DNA of 64,000 bases from Rhabdornis inornatus (Eukaryota; Chordata; Aves; Passeriformes; Rhabdornithidae): the NCBI GenBank assembly GCA_013397075.1, contig VWZS01010169.1, positions 310,001-374,000 of the forward strand, written 5' to 3'. This document shows positions 45,593-61,088 of the stretch, piece by piece. The notes under the pieces were generated by a model that worked only from the letters and a program-made list of their open reading frames with translations, was not told the DNA's origin and ran no database searches. Within the stretch, counting starts at the first letter, position 1. Each line of letters starts with the position of its first letter. The position numbers and the translations under genes were made by a program.

Positions 45593-48500
45593 CTGATAAT
45601 ACATTACTGAAAATCATTGCATTTTGATGAGACAGGAATACAGCATGGTGTACGAAGACACAGCAATCAGTGGATGGTATTGAATGAGATATATGACTTC
45701 TGTTACAGAAATTTGCAATAATCTTTTTAACTATCATATGTGCCTGGACAAATTGAAAGAAGTTGCAGTTCTACCAAGACTCATCTAACATTAAGACAAT
45801 GAGCAGAATGCTGAGTTGTTATTTAATAAGATCCTTGAACAGATAATTGATATATTATTTTGATTTGAGTTGTAGGACGACAGAGAAATGAACTGGATTT
45901 TTCATAAAGTTTTTGTATCTGATCTGTTATTTCTCTAGTCTGTTTTAGGTTTGACAAGATTGTTTGTGCTTACCTTTGAATTTTTGGGGGTAATCTGTGG
46001 ACAATAGAAAGGAAGTTTTTCTTTTGTTTAGTTTGGTTTTTAAAAGTGGCAGTAAATCTTCACTTTTACAAATTTATTTAGGTAATATATTCTACATGAA
46101 ATACAAATTCACAATGTTATTTTACTAGTTTGAGTGTATATGTGGGTAGATTAGATGGAAATAAATTTACTTGTGTAAAGGTGCATATTTTTAATACAAA
46201 TTTTCTGACAACTCTGAGGTGATTAGTAGTGTAACATCGTCAATATTAGTTTAGCCTAGGTATTTGAAATTTGCTTTTGATTATATGTATCATATGATTT
46301 TACATGACTGTTTCTTACTCTGTGAAAAAAATTAACTCTTAAGCTATAAAGTTGTTTTATGAGAGCTACTTTCTGTAAATGTCTGAGGGGACTCTCAGAG
46401 GCATTTAAAAGTGTGAGGTGCCCTGTATATCTTAAGAAGGTTTTGGTGGTGAGTACTCTGTTAAACTGTTTTAAATAAAACACCAGACTCTTGCTAATCA
46501 GTTTTTCTAGATGAATGTTAGGGTGCTTTATGGAAAGAGAATTGCTCTCTGATATTTTTTGTTCTTAGACTGGTTAGTTAATAATGTTAGACTACAACTT
46601 TAGGAATCAAATATGGTAGTTTTATCAGTACTATCTATATAAAGAAACTTTTCAGCATTTTATTGATTTTGGATTGTTTTGTTTTGCTTTTGATCTGCTG
46701 AAAAACAAAATGAAAACATTACCCTGTGTGTTTTCCAGATCACCGAAAGACTTGTAAATATGCTGTCAAAAAGATGAAAATTATGTCTTACATGTATTTG
46801 TTTTAGTGCATATCTAAAGCCAATAGAAAAAAAATAGTCCTATAAAAAAAAAATTAAAAAAACAACAACAAAAAGTAGAAACTACAAAGCATAGAAAACA
46901 CATATAGGTTACACCACTGGATTATTCTTATGTCACTGTGAAACATGTCCTCAGAATCACACCCAAGGAGCTAGAAGTGAAGAAATCTGTAGATACTATC
47001 ATTTAGATATAGCATTTATTCTTTGACTTTTTTCTTTATGGAACTGCACATTTTTTCAACTACTGAATAACATGCTGTCTTGTTTAATTCATTCTTTCTT
47101 TTGCTCTCATTGGCATAAGCAGAGCAAAATGAATTTCTTTTAATAGCCTGACAATTCTGAATCTTACTGCCTCTTTCTCATTCTATCATGTCTATAATGG
47201 GACAAGGCGGTTGACTTTAACAAATTCTTATTTTATTACTTCTCTTGTATCTTTTGTTGTTGTTATCCACAGTGGCATAAAATAGCTGATCAAATTGTGT
47301 TGAATAACATCACAAAATTGAAAGTTAGTGGCTTTCACAGTGTGAAACCGATAAAGAGCTGCAATATTGCTGTTCACATGACTGCACTACTACTGAGTTT
47401 TTGGGAACGTTCTTATACATCTATTAGTATGCTCCATTTGGAGTAGGAACTTGTTATTGGGTTGTATGATATCTACAATTAAAGTTTCAGTGTGATATGT
47501 TCTAAGTGCATGATTATCTCATTTATCTTAATTGCATAGGCATTACATTGCCAAAATCAAACATGCATTTATGAAGTCAGAATACATTCCTGAGGGCTTG
47601 TCAGAATAATCGGTAACTTATCATATCTGTTCTTTTCTAAGACAGGGTGTATAACAAGCACATAGAATGATTATTTTTTATATTCCTGGTAGGAGGGCAG
47701 TTCATACTATGCAAGGAAATCCTAAGAAATTGTGGAAAATAGAGACAATACTAAAAATTTTAGGGAGAAGTTTTAAGAAGTTTTAGGAAGTCTTAGAATT
47801 GTCTGCTAGAATTTCAGGGTTCCCTCTCTGATCATCCTTCTAAGGATATGATTTGATTTACAATTTTCACTGATCTTTTTATGCAGTATATCTATAAGGA
47901 TTTGTTTCCATTTTGAAGCTGGGAAATTTGTTGTGTCTTGAAATTTTTTGAAAGAAATGGAATCTAGTAATGCAGACAAAGACTGGACAAGACTGGCTGT
48001 AACAATGCTATGAAAAATAGAAAACTCTTTTCAATAATTTCTTTCATTTGCTCATAGTAAATAGAGAACCTCAGTGGGCCATCGTGGTAAATTGTCTCTC
48101 TGTGTTAAGTTTCCATTTTAGAAGTCATGAGTCCATTGCATAGAAATAGAAATAAAAAGAGGAATTGCATATCCTGGGTTTTTTTAGATAAAAATAAATA
48201 TTTGCATTTCCCATTTGGCTCAGCAAAAAGACAAGTTACAATACATGTGGCAGTGGGAGGCGATAATCAGATACTGCTGACATTTCCTGACTGCAAACTT
48301 TGTCTGGTGCTTATGCCAAAGATCTAAAAAAGTCTAGAAGGATGTCTCCAGGATGTATTTCTGCTGCTTTTGCCTTCTCTGCATTTCATAAAAGACACAA
48401 GAGGCAACAGATTTATTTTTTCTTTAGAAATTGGACAACTTTTTATTTTGGATAAAAATGTCTAACAAAGACTTCATTTAAGGCTGGTATTAGGTTTTCT

Positions 48501-51500
48501 TTTAGCTGGAGATTGCAATTTCTATGGACTTGAACATTTAGGTTCACTAAATAAATATTCTTGAGATTCTGTTGTTGTTAAAGACAGGAAATATATATGA
48601 ACATTTACCAGTGTCTTCTCAAACTTGAAGATAGACAGTAATTTCACTCCTGTGCACATTGGCAAAGATAGGAGGTGTAGCATTAGCACAGGATCTTCAT
48701 TTGTTTAATTTCTGTTTTTCATTTTATATTTTGCAATCTCTCTCCAAAACTGAAACCTGCAAGTTTTGCACATGCTACTGGCATTTCTGTGTAGTAATGG
48801 TGTTATTTATAGAGCAAGAGGATCCACGAGGGAAAAAGCAATGATAAAAATTATGTTGAAGTGAAGTATTTGGAGACCTTTTACATCCTTCTCTTCTAGT
48901 GATGTTTAATGTCTCTAGAAGAAGTGAAATGTTCCCTTACTGCTGTGGAAATTAAAACATTTAGGTGAGATATGCAGAGTTAGGTGGATGTAAGGGAGAT
49001 CTGAGGAAGAGTGCCTAAGCTGAACTCCCTCTACTCCTCCTCTCATTCACAGCTCAAAAGTGAATAGAGATTTCAGGCATAATGTTTGGGATCTGCATTT
49101 ATGGAAACTTTGCTCTGAGATTTTCTCTTTATTCTTTGGTAGAGGTTGCCATTCTGCTTACTGGCGTGTAGCTGTCTGCATGTCTGTGGAACTGCTTTAA
49201 AATACAAACCTGGATTTGGCCATCTTAATCCATAAGTTTAATCCTACCCTGAATATCTGAATATGTTTTCAGTGCTGGGAAATTGAATAAGAATTGGGAA
49301 CAACAAGAAGATGAGTCAGAAAAAGAAAGAACAAGACTCTCTTTTAGGCTTTAGCACCTATAGAGAAGGTGTCAGCTAATTTATGCAGGCTAGATTTATT
49401 AGGACTTCTGTACACTTGTTGATAAAAATGACTAAGTGCATTAGTAAATTGATCAAGCCTCAGCAGAGATGACCAAAAGAGAATACTATGCCTAGGCTGT
49501 ATGTCAGGGACCTTTGTTTTTCAAATGTCTGCTGGAGTACTTATTTGAGCAGATCTTTGAGTAGCCCCTGGAGGAAGGGTTTCTGTCTCTCTGCACACAA
49601 GCTTAGACCAGCTTCCTATTCACACCTCTCAGCCCATGAAGGAGTGACTAAACCCCTAAAGTCACCCCTTGTGCCTGTTGAAACAATCTCAGTGGAACCA
49701 GGGATCAAGGGATTTTTGAAACAAAAAAAGTGCATAAGGATCAAAAGATCTCAGACTAGTGATTCAAGCAGTCTTTTGAACAAACTGAAATCAGCTTTGG
49801 TCCCTGATCCTTCAGTGTTCATATGCAATGTTGTATCATTGCATAAACACAGAGGTTGTCCAGGGATTAGTTCTGATGAGAGTTTGGAGAGCTCGTATCT
49901 GTGAGTAAGTGGGACACATACAGTGTTTGCATCATTATGTATTTTTCTATTTATTAGTTGTTTCAGTTAATAGAAATATTAATATTTGCATTCCAGGGCT
50001 TATACATATTGAATAATAATATTACTCTGTTATAACAAATATAATACATATTTTCCACAGCATGAAAAGAAACTTATTGTGAAAGAAACTTTCATAACCA
50101 CTTAAATGAGAGATAAATAGCTAATTAGCTAGTCCAGAGGGTCAGTATTTAAAGTTGTGAAAAAGCAACCCAGAGGAAAATTAGTATACTCCACTAAATT
50201 ACCGAAAACAACTTTTGGCAGAAGCAAGTGCAGCCCATTGGAATTGAAAACTCATTTCCTTTCCTGTTACTGTCATACTGCTCTTATGCAAACATGTAAT
50301 TTCCTTCTGTCATCCATAGTATTCCGTTAATTTTTAATATGCTTCAAGAAACAGGTGTCTAACAGCAAGGCTAGATTTTAATTATTTATGTGTACTCATA
50401 TCTTTAGCGCATACAGGCTAAACATCCACAGGTTTTTCTGTCACTTTTCATTTATGCATTCTAAATTAGAATGTTACACGTGGTTGTTCTGTACAGATGT
50501 GGTGAATGTGTCACAGTAGATTCTGCATGCTAGATCCTGGTGTTTAGGGACATGACTATATCTAGTACTTTATTATGGATGTAAGGTCTGTGTAGTTGCA
50601 CCAGAAATACGAGAATTCATGGCTATTCCTTCCCTCTCACTGTCAAATACAGAACATTACTCCATGAAGGTTAAGTGAAAAATGTTTCTGTGCACACCCT
50701 AAGTTAATGCTTTGCTGAGAGCATAGATTCATTAAAAGATTTCCCAAACTCATTTTGTTACATTTTGTACTGCCTGTGTGTGGTCTTGTAGAAGTTTGTT
50801 ACTGCTGCTGATGTCATTCTAACTTTGGGTTTCCTTTTTATTTCTATACAGGCAGTATCTTAACCCAGGAGGGTTTTTTAGTTACTATTTTCTATTGTGG
50901 GAGCCTGGAATGATAATGACTCAAAACACTTGCCCTTTGTGGAGGGTGCTTTGCCTGTGCCAGGGTTTGCACCTCCAAGGGGAGGAAGTGAGTTTTGGGG
51001 TGTGTGGTGCCAAAACCTCTGATCGGTGTAAGAGGGATGAATCCTCAGCCCCAGAGTGAGCCAGGGATTATGAGCCAGATAAGGGAGAAGGTTGATCAGA
51101 AGCAGACCCTGTGAAGGCAGGCTAGTTAATTATAAATGTTAATTATTTCATCTGATATTTTTTTTTCTGTTGTACCAAAAATAAATAATGACCTCTTACA
51201 GTCAAAATATTATTCTGGGCAAAATAAACCATACTTTAACATGGACCCAAGAATTTACTACTACTCTATTTAAATCTTAGCAACCTAACCAAAAAGACAA
51301 GCAGGTTCAAGAATATGAGTCTAAATTAATACAACAAAGTACTGCAAATCAAAATACTCTTTAAATTTTTTAAATGGGATCCATTTCAAGTTTTGTCCTC
51401 TTTCTAAGGTGCTGTGCTCACCTTTCCAGCATTCCTCTGTCGTCATTGAGTCAGTTTTCCTTAGACAGAGGGCTGGTGGGAGACATCACAGGGAGACTTC

Positions 51501-54500
51501 AGGAGACTCTGCTGGGGGGATTTAGATATTGGTTTTGGTTGATCTCCTTCCTTCACGGGAGTGGAGCCTGACCTTCCTTATGTCAACATGCTTCCCACAC
51601 TGCTGCCATGTGGCTGCTCCCAACAGAGCGTGACCATGGCCCCAAAGCCCCCTCCCTCTGCTCAGCCTTCCCATGGACTCCTGTTTCTTAGAGACAACTA
51701 GGGAACTCTGTTTCCAGACCTTTCCCATGGCACTGGCACAGCTGAGGCTCAGGCAGGGGAGGCAACAGGCACTTGGCTCCCAGGCAGAGCTGAAAGCAGC
51801 CCAGCCCAGCCCTGAGACTGGTGCTCTGAGCCCAGGGAAGAGCCTGTGACACGACTAGGAAAACCAAAAATTATATTCATTGGTCTGCAGTAGGCAGAAG
51901 ATAGAAGTACTTGTGTCTGATGACTTATATCCAGGAAGAGACATTGAAGGCTGTGCAGACTCATAGTCTACCCTTTTTCATAGACTCATAGTTTTGGCTT
52001 GGGTGATTTGTCTTTGAGTTCTGAGAATATCCCTGAAAATCAAGAAACTATGTTTCAACATCTTTTCTTCAAGCAATATAAAAATATAGAACAAAGTTTA
52101 CATGTAATTTGTTTCATAATAATCTGATCTCGTCCTGATTGTCATGAGTTGTGATCATATTTAATTTTTACTTTTAAACAATTCTTATTTTTTTCTTTTA
52201 ATAGTGTATCCTGAGATGATAGTTACTGCTTTTGACATGACTCTAGCAAAAAGGACAGTGATATGAGTGGTAGGTCAGAAGTTGAAATTTAAGCAAAAGT
52301 GTAACATGTTAAAATTGTGATTTACAGTAATAAGCACATCCTTTTGTGTGGAAATTCCTCAAAACTAACTTCTAATAAAAGTAATGCAAGGGCCTATTGA
52401 AAATATTCTACTTTTCCTACTGTAAAGAGACATACCACGTCTTCAGCACCTTTTTGTAGTCATGATGTTATAATTCACAAGAGTGAGTGGCAAACTTGTC
52501 TGTTCCTGAAGGGCTCTGACCCTGAGTGATGTTCCATGTCAGATTTTATGGCTACCAACGTGACACTAATGTACGAACATGGAAGTGGGTTGTTTGGGAG
52601 AGAGAGAAATCTGTTGTCTAAGGAAGAAAAAACAACCAAAACCCACAATTATATATTCATGAAAATTAGGTTTGAAAAGAAAGAGACTGAGTCTACACTG
52701 AAAGGGTCAGTGAGAAATTTGTTTTGAGTTCAGTGGAACTAACATGTCACTATATCAGGAATAAAGGAAGCCAGAATAAGCTGAATTTAAATGGTCCTGG
52801 AAAAAAGTCAGTTGTTTGGGGTCATCTGGCTTCCAAATCTGAGTTTGCTATTTTTGGAGTAATTTAGAGATCAGGACCTTGAACAGTGAGAAGCACAATG
52901 GAAGGCATAGATTAAAAAGGAGAGACTGTCAGTCATGTGAACAAGGTCAGAATATAAGTTTGGGAAGTATGTTGCATTGTATTCCTTGTTTTGTTATTGC
53001 CCAGAACAACACATATTATATGAAAAATAAAGAATTCAGCATATTTTAAATCTTACCAGCCTAATCAAAGAGTTCTTTAGTCCAAATCTATTTAATACAG
53101 AAAAAAGAGAGAAGAAAATAAGGGAAAGAATACTAGTAAAGTGGAAAAAAAAAATCACTTATTATTTCACACAGACTTCCTACCATCTACTTGTTTCAAT
53201 GGTGTCACATTGATTCCCTTGCTTTTCTGTATCCTAAGCCTGTTGTTGAGCCACCACTATCACAAGTACTTTTCTGGGAGAGTTTGATGTCTGTACTGGG
53301 ATTCCTTTATCCTCTGCCAGGAGGACTGATATTGATATTGATAGTTTTGTCTTCCTCACTGTAGTGCTCACTTGGGACTATTATTGCATGTTCTGTGTCA
53401 TACCTTGGTTTAACTCTTCAGTCTGAAAATTCACATTACAAGCAAATCTATTAGAGTGTCTTAACACACTGGAGAGTACTGTTCTTTAATGCTCTTTGTT
53501 GTACCAACACCTGGTTTTGCCCAGTTGACAGGCCTGCATTCCTTTAACTCACTTTTTTTTTTTTAATGGTCCTGGAGGTCTTAAAGATCCACTTTCTTAT
53601 TGTCTCATGTTTTCACCTCACTACACTGCATTCTATGTCCCCACTATCGAGATGTCTGTTATCATATCATGCCTCTGCTCCTCTACGTTACACCATTACA
53701 ATAGGCCTAATATTTGTGTCTTGAGAAAATGACTTGTTACTCCTGACTGTAAAAATAATGAATTTTCCACAAAATTATTCAAATACAAATCAGGCTGTAG
53801 GCACCTGAACCTTAGAAAATTTGTTTTTCCATGAAGAAAAGTTAAGCAAAGCTCCAGACAGACCAAGACAAGCCCAGTCAAAGCAAGTCTGACAGGTGTC
53901 AGTCCCAAGGCCATGCAAAGGTGGTTTCAAAGACAGCTTGTTCCTAGCAGCAGCAATGTGGTGTTTTCTGGGCTGCAGGGCTGCAGAGGTTCACAGGGAT
54001 AAGGGATAAGCAAAGGATGACAAAGAGAAGTGACATTTGACAAGGACCTGCTGTTTCCATTGCAGGAATAAGCCTTACTTGACTGCTCACATCCAGATTT
54101 TCACCATTTTAGAGTGTTTCTTGCTTGTGACAAAACCTTTGTTGCTTAAAAGGTGGTGGTAAAGCATCTTCACTGAAACTAGTGCAATCACTGCTGACTC
54201 TGTGTTGAACTCGGTCCAGAGATCATTCTGGCTGCAGTTATACATGCTTTCTGTCAGACAGCAGGGCAATTTACTACAAAATGTTCTCAATAATTTTGGA
54301 AAAAAGATGTTCTACAAATTTATCATGCAAAACATAAGCTAGAAATTTTATAGTGGATTGGATTTCTGTAATTTTTACAGAACAAAATTTTTACAGTACA
54401 AAATTTTCTCCGGGTGTTATGCATAAATTCCTGCATACAAGAAATGGCAAAAAAAAAAAAAAAAAACATAGTAGCTTTGGTAATTTAACTTGTTCAGTTC

Positions 54501-57500
54501 TGGTGTGTGAACTCTTCCAATTATAATGTGAATTTGTGGTTTTAGTGTATCTTTTCTTTTCTTTGCAAGAATATGACAAAACCCATTGAGGTAGATCTTA
54601 GCTAAAAACATGAGAGAGTTCTTGCACTGAAAAGCTTCAAATATGACTAGGCAAAAGATGTAAAAATTTTCAGAATAGGAATGCTAATTAACTCATTTTA
54701 CAGCTGAGGGGGGACTGTGTTATAACTGGATGCAGGAAAATTGTCAAGCTTAAGTTCATTATTCTTGGAATAATATCATGGCTTTTCCATACTGAGAGCT
54801 TTTTCTCTGTCTGAGATATTTCTTTGAAGTGTGTTTGTCGTCATATATTATGATTCTGGGACACTTGCCTGTGATTATATGATTGCTCATGAATGCTCTG
54901 CTAATGGTATTTTTCCTGAAGAAAAATATTGACTCATTTGTTTTGAACTCCTACTCCACCCACATGTAGTAGTGTAGAATTATGTAAATTTAGTAAATGA
55001 GAAAAGTAAAGTTCTACCAATGTAATAGCATTTATTCAAATGGAGGTGTCTCTTATTTCAGTGTGTTTTCAGATAGAGTGTTATGGAAATCCTGTTGTAA
55101 CACATGTGAAGATCTAGGTTATTATTATTCTTAAAAGTATTGTCCTATAAGAAATCATAAAATAACTGAAAATTGCCAGTAGATCTTTTAGCTGTAATTA
55201 AGCAAACTAAGCCTTACTTCCACTTATCCAATTTAGTTTTACTGTCTTTATTGACAAAGGTTTTCATTTTACATATTCATTGCTATGGTTTTATAGAAAT
55301 AACTAGCCTTAAAAAATAATATTTTTATCAACTCAAGACAGGAAAATGTAAAAATGATTTTATGTTAATTTTGGCCTATTCCAGTGTACTTCGTGCTGGG
55401 GAAATTTCTATTTTTTTTCTTGGTAAGAATAGCAATTCAATCTAGGTGCATTAAACCTGCCCCACCTGTTTTAAGCCATCCCTCCATTTGTTTCAAACTC
55501 CTTAAGGATAGGAAGGACTGTATATTATAATTTATATAAAGTAATAAAAAAAGGTATAGAAGAATTGAAAATACTTAATTGCACAACCCGCCGCTCATAC
55601 AACCCTGAGAATAACATTGTAAGGATTTCAGCAAACAAATGTGGTGTTTTCCTCTTCTAGGATATCCTGCATTTTTATTTTGAAATCTATTTCGATTATA
55701 CTTATTTTTATTATTGCTGATTTCTTTTTTCCTCATAGTGCTTATGCTTGTGAAAAACTGGAAAATTAACTACAAAGGATTAACTACAGTACATGCTATT
55801 CCAGGAGTACATTAATATCCATACAAAGCTTAAATGAATATGCATTAAACTACTGCAAGTCTAAGTCTTATCATAACAATATTTGAAAAATCCCTACATT
55901 ATCCTGAACAGGACTATGTGAGTGTGAAAGTTTTGAGGACCTAACAAACAGAATGAATAAATATCAAAAAACCAAAATTCTGTTCTGAAATTAATTTTGT
56001 TTTCCCATTGCTAATTTCTTCATTTGTTTAAATTTTATGAGTAAGAATTGGTGTTACTGGGTTTTGGTATTGGTGTTCTTGATAGTCATGATTTTTGCCA
56101 TTCTTGACCTTTCATTTTCAATGAAGAACTAACAAATCCATGAAAAACAATTGAAAACATCTTGGTTTTGAAGTCAAAAGTCTTTTAGAATTGAATTGCA
56201 AAATTTTTCACAGCACTGACTTTCTGTAGAATACAAGATTTGTGATGTTTTGTTTAAAACATGTGAGGATAAAATTTTGGCATATAAGTCTCCTTGATTT
56301 AATTCTTAAATACTTAAAAAGTTTACTTTTATCCTAGGAAATGTCTTTCTGATATATGGCTTTAGTGCCTAAGGGAATCAGCAGGTATGAATCACACCAG
56401 GTGATAGAGATATGATGGAGAAGATTGAAACAGTGATTAGGATTTTTAATTAGCAAGAATCTACAGGCTATAAATTAGTGCCAGCAGAAGTAATTAAACT
56501 GCTTTGTTTGAATTAAGTGAGAAGCAGGCTTACTTTTAGGAGACAAACTTATTGTGAAAATTAAAAGGAAAAAAACAGTATTTGTATGTGAGGTGCAATA
56601 CAGATATATTTCAAACACATTTGAAACAAACATGACCAGCTCATTTTTTCTGCTGTTATGAGAAGCTTCTGTTTGCTATTAGTTAAGTGATTTTTTTCCT
56701 GTTCTGTTTCTTCTTAAATATGTGAATAGTATTTGCTTTTATTTTTTTTTCTTCTTGCTGTTTTTCTATTTTTATAAGGGCAGTTGTAAAGGATTTGGAA
56801 TCAGGCACATAGGGAATAATGCCTCTTCCTGGTGTAGCTGCTTTTACAGTCACTTTATGGACAAATATCTCTGGGTTCAGAAAGGCAAATTATTCTTTCC
56901 AGGTGTCCCTGGTCAGAGAACCCCATGGGTTTTCACAGTTCTTTTGTGTGTCTGTGTCTGTTACACCAGTTTGCTCTGAGTGAATACGAAGCTTCTGGGC
57001 ATCGTGTAGTTTGCAAATAGACTGTGCCCTGATCTTGAGGAAATGTTTGGTCGCTAAGGATCACTAGGACCCTCAAAGCTTTTTAAAATTAATTTAAATG
57101 GGATCATTATCCTGATTCTCTCTATAGCACTGTTACAGGAAAGAGTCCTTTTGTGGTGTGGTATGCCAAAAGGCATTAAAATTTACTTGGACTCTTTTTT
57201 GGTTGATATTTTATCTCAGTCTAAGCAGTTGGTGGGCAGAATAGGGTCTGGGGTTTTTTGCCTGTTTTTTTTATTCTGACTAGTAAGCTTTCTACATTCC
57301 TCCCATCACTTATTTCAACTCCTTTCTTTAGGAATGTAAATAATAATTCTTAATGGATTCCCTTTTTGCCTTTCTTGTACTGAAAATGTACTGTAATGCT
57401 ACCATATGATCTGAGTACAGCAGATGGAAAGCTGTATTACCTGACTGTAGCATCTCTAAACACATTAAAATGAACTCTCTTAGTACCATAGACTGATGCT

Positions 57501-57708
57501 TGCATCCAGCCTAGTTCTGATTCCTAGCTGACCATCCATGTAGCATAATCTATTGTTCATATATTTGATTAGAGTCTTCTTGATGGATAATATAGCTAGT
57601 TTGTTGAATCTGACTCCAAAGATGAGTCAGTTTTTCTCCTCCTTTACTCCTCCTCCCTCTCCTATTCCTCCTGACATTTCTGCATCAGATGGGGTAATAT
57701 TCTGAGGT

Positions 57709-57759
57709 GTTTTTTTTTTGTTTGTTTGTTTTTTTGTTTTTTTGTTGGTTTTTTTTTAA
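57709..57759. repeat. T-rich (TTTG)n low-complexity tract
   Basis: Same style as the tracts at 15105 and 45520. Confidence 0.85.
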
Positions 57760-60700
57760 GAGATCAAAGGGTATTCACTTTGAGGAAACCATATCCACAC
57801 TCATCAAACAGGAAACTTTCAGGGTATTATTGCAGCCTATTGAACATTTTTGTGACCCCTTACTTCCTGGCTTCTGATAGCTTCCTTGGAAGTTTTTTTC
57901 CCCTCCTTATCTTTTTGGTTCAAGAATCAGTAGATCTGAAAAGCAGAGTGCTAAGGAGACTGTTCCTTTTGATTAATAAGTTAATAGATTTGCTGTCGAG
58001 CCAAGAATGGAACATCTTGTAACTGTTGGCAACATTACTAAAAGAATAAGTATCCCCGTGGAAGGTGCAGAGCATAACGAGAGTTTTGATCAAGAGGAAA
58101 GAAGAGTCTTAGGCTTTCAAGAGTTGTTGCATTAATGCAAACAGCTATTTTATTCTGGATGTTGTCCAGTGACCAGAGGAACCAAAGAAATCGCTTTCAG
58201 ACTCATATGATTTTGAAACATGACATGTTTTTGGCTATTTGACTTCCTTTCTTTTTTTTTTTTGGCAGGGCCATCCTGACTTTATGTGTCTGATGCCAGA
58301 GAATGGCATTCATATTTTTTAGCTCAGGAGGCTGCCACTGCAAACCTATATGAGGCGACTGGTTTTTTCCATTCTGAGGTGCTCATATCTGTACTGCTAA
58401 AGAACACTGGAGTGTGTCATGCAAGACATTGAGGGAAACTGTTTCAGTCAGTTCATCCCAAGATTAGTGAGAATTTAAAGTTCCCACTGGAACATCTCGT
58501 ATTCAGAGAAGATGAGCCATGCAGGGCAGTTCCCTATTTTAATTTCTCTAACAGCAGACAGCAGTAGAGTTATAGTTGGTCAATGCTAGTCCTCGCTCTC
58601 TGTTACTACTCCTGTAAAGCAGGTGCCAGGGAAATAGCTGGAGCACAGCATACTCTGGCTGTCTCCCTAGTTGTGTTATGACTCATGTTGTTCTTGATTG
58701 TGACAAGTAAAAGCATTTCCTTGTTTAGGCCTTGTATTCTCTAAGCCTGGGACAGAAAACACTTCCTGGCTGCATCTCATCATAGATCTGCTGCATCCAA
58801 CAGATTTTTGATGCTGTAGAAAATCTGTCAGTCTGTGTAGATCACAGATTCACAATCTGCTCCTAAAAGCCAAAGATTACCATGCATGAAAGAAGCTTTA
58901 CTATCGAGGAAATAATTTCTTCAGGGTCTGTTTATATCAACAGTTTCAGCCATTTTATTCCATTTCCCAAGAAAACAGAAGAAAATAAACATACAAGGAT
59001 TTTGGTCAAAATCAACCTTGAATTCAGTAGATTGTTTAGGTTCTGACTACATTTCTCCCTTGGACACAGTAGTTCCTTCTGAGTCACAGACATCAGCGGA
59101 GTGTTTGTAAAGCACACTCTAGGTACTCAAGTGCAGTGGTAGAACACATTGGACCAACATCCCCCTGATCAGAGGGATTCTAGAACTTGTATACAAATTT
59201 CAGTGAACATGAAAGAATTTCATTAATTTCGGCTTTTCTGACTGGTTTGATAAACAGTGAGTATAAATCTAAAGTGAAGTTCTCTGTAGTATTTAGAGAT
59301 GTCCAAACTGACTTTGTGTGTTAGAAGGGAGTGCACATAATATAGTCTATGTGAATATATGTGTATATGTGCATGTATTTATGTATCTTTCAGGACCTGG
59401 GCAAAACTAATTTGGCATGGATCCTGTTATTTTAATAACTGGATGTTGTGGTAAGGTTCCTTTCTAGATTGGAGGAAGTAATTACCAAAGGAATGATTCT
59501 AGATCTTCCAGTGGGTGATTCAAAGGGAGATTTGGCACAATAATTCTTGTCAAGATATCTTCCTGTCTAATCAACAGAATATTTGGGAAGGGGAAACTTG
59601 AATAACTCTTAAAAAAATTAAAATAGCCGTGTAACACAAACTTTTAATAAGATGTCAGAATTCCAGGGAGATTTTTTTTTTTTTAACAGATACAAAGTCA
59701 TTGAAAAATCACATATATATATAAACCCAAAAATTATAATTATGATAAACTATATAACCAATCCATCAATCATGTACTTATAAGCTATAGAATTTATATA
59801 TATACAGTAATTCATAAAACATAGTATTTAGATATTTTTATACCTATATAAAAGTAAGACATATTTCTAAATTTTTCTTTAGCCATCTTATAGAAAAGTT
59901 TCTTGCATTTTGTTTCCTAAGCCTTATCCATTTGAAAAACCTTTTGATTTTAGGATTCATCTTAAATATATATTTTTCTTGCTGTGTTATAATCTACGGC
60001 AAAAGAGAAGGTTACCTGATTTTTTTCTATTATTATGTGACTAATTGGATGCAGAGCGCAAGGAGAAACATTAGTATATAACATGAGCTACATTATTGGC
60101 CTCATAACCTGAGTCGGAAGAGAAGTGACATTTCCCAGATCAGGACTTTAAGCATGCACCGACTTTATTAAAATTGTGAGACTGTCATGAATTTTGCCCC
60201 ATGAACACTAACATTTCACTGACGAGGAATTGCCTGACCTGATTACTGCAAGCACTTCTGGAGGCTGTTTCTGCTGGGCCACAGGGGCTCTGGGCATGAC
60301 TGCTGCTCTTCAGTGCTGCAGACCTGTCACTTGCAGGCTGGAAGCTGTGTCTCCTCAGCTGCTGGGCTGGGGCTGGAACTGGGCCTTTTGGAGGCAGCCA
60401 GTGCTACTGTGATGCTGTCAGAGCTGTACACTGTCCTGTGCTGCTAGGATTCTTGGAGGACATGACTTCTGCTTGCTCACAAGGAGCAAAGATCCAGTTT
60501 CTGCACTGACAGGAACATAGTGTCTTGAATTTGGGGTGGGTGTTTTATTTCCTACTTCGTGCAGAATTTCTGTGTCCTTTGCACAGGCAGCAAAGACAAG
60601 GGATCTGCTCCCCTAAGTGGTTGAACATCACTGTGTCTCCTGGCTGACAGTCCTTGATTCTTACTGGCTTTGAGGAGGAGAGAAAAGAGTAAGGAAAGCT

Positions 60701-61054
60701 TCTAGTGTTTCAGTTCACACTGAAGTACGTAATTTGTTGGTAGACAGGTTCCTTCTGTGTATAAAATAATGTCCAACCCTGTTAAAACACATTATTAATT
60801 TCAGTTGAAAATGCCTTAGCTTCACCAAAAGACTAAAAGGAAAATTAAGAGCTGACTAATACGCTTTCTGCAAACACTCTCATTTTGTTCATCATCTTCT
60901 GTAAACAGATCTTTTGATCTGATTTTGTCATCAAATTGTATAATAAATTTTATTAACTTTACAGTTTTTCTTTCATATGTCTAGTTATTCATAGGGTGTT
61001 TAAACATTGCTGTGTACAAAATTAAAAATTTGTGAAAAAACATCCACTAGCTAT

Positions 61055-61088
61055 AACAACAACAACAACAATAATAATAATAGTAATA
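61055..61088 (+). repeat. Compound (CAA)n(TAA)n microsatellite
   Basis: About five CAA units run directly into five TAA-type units, the last broken by TAG. Confidence 0.85.

Noticed and set aside
49488..49904. 138-codon open frame in intron
   Set aside because: No family signature or conserved motif pattern; treated as chance. A protein search with a clear hit would change this.
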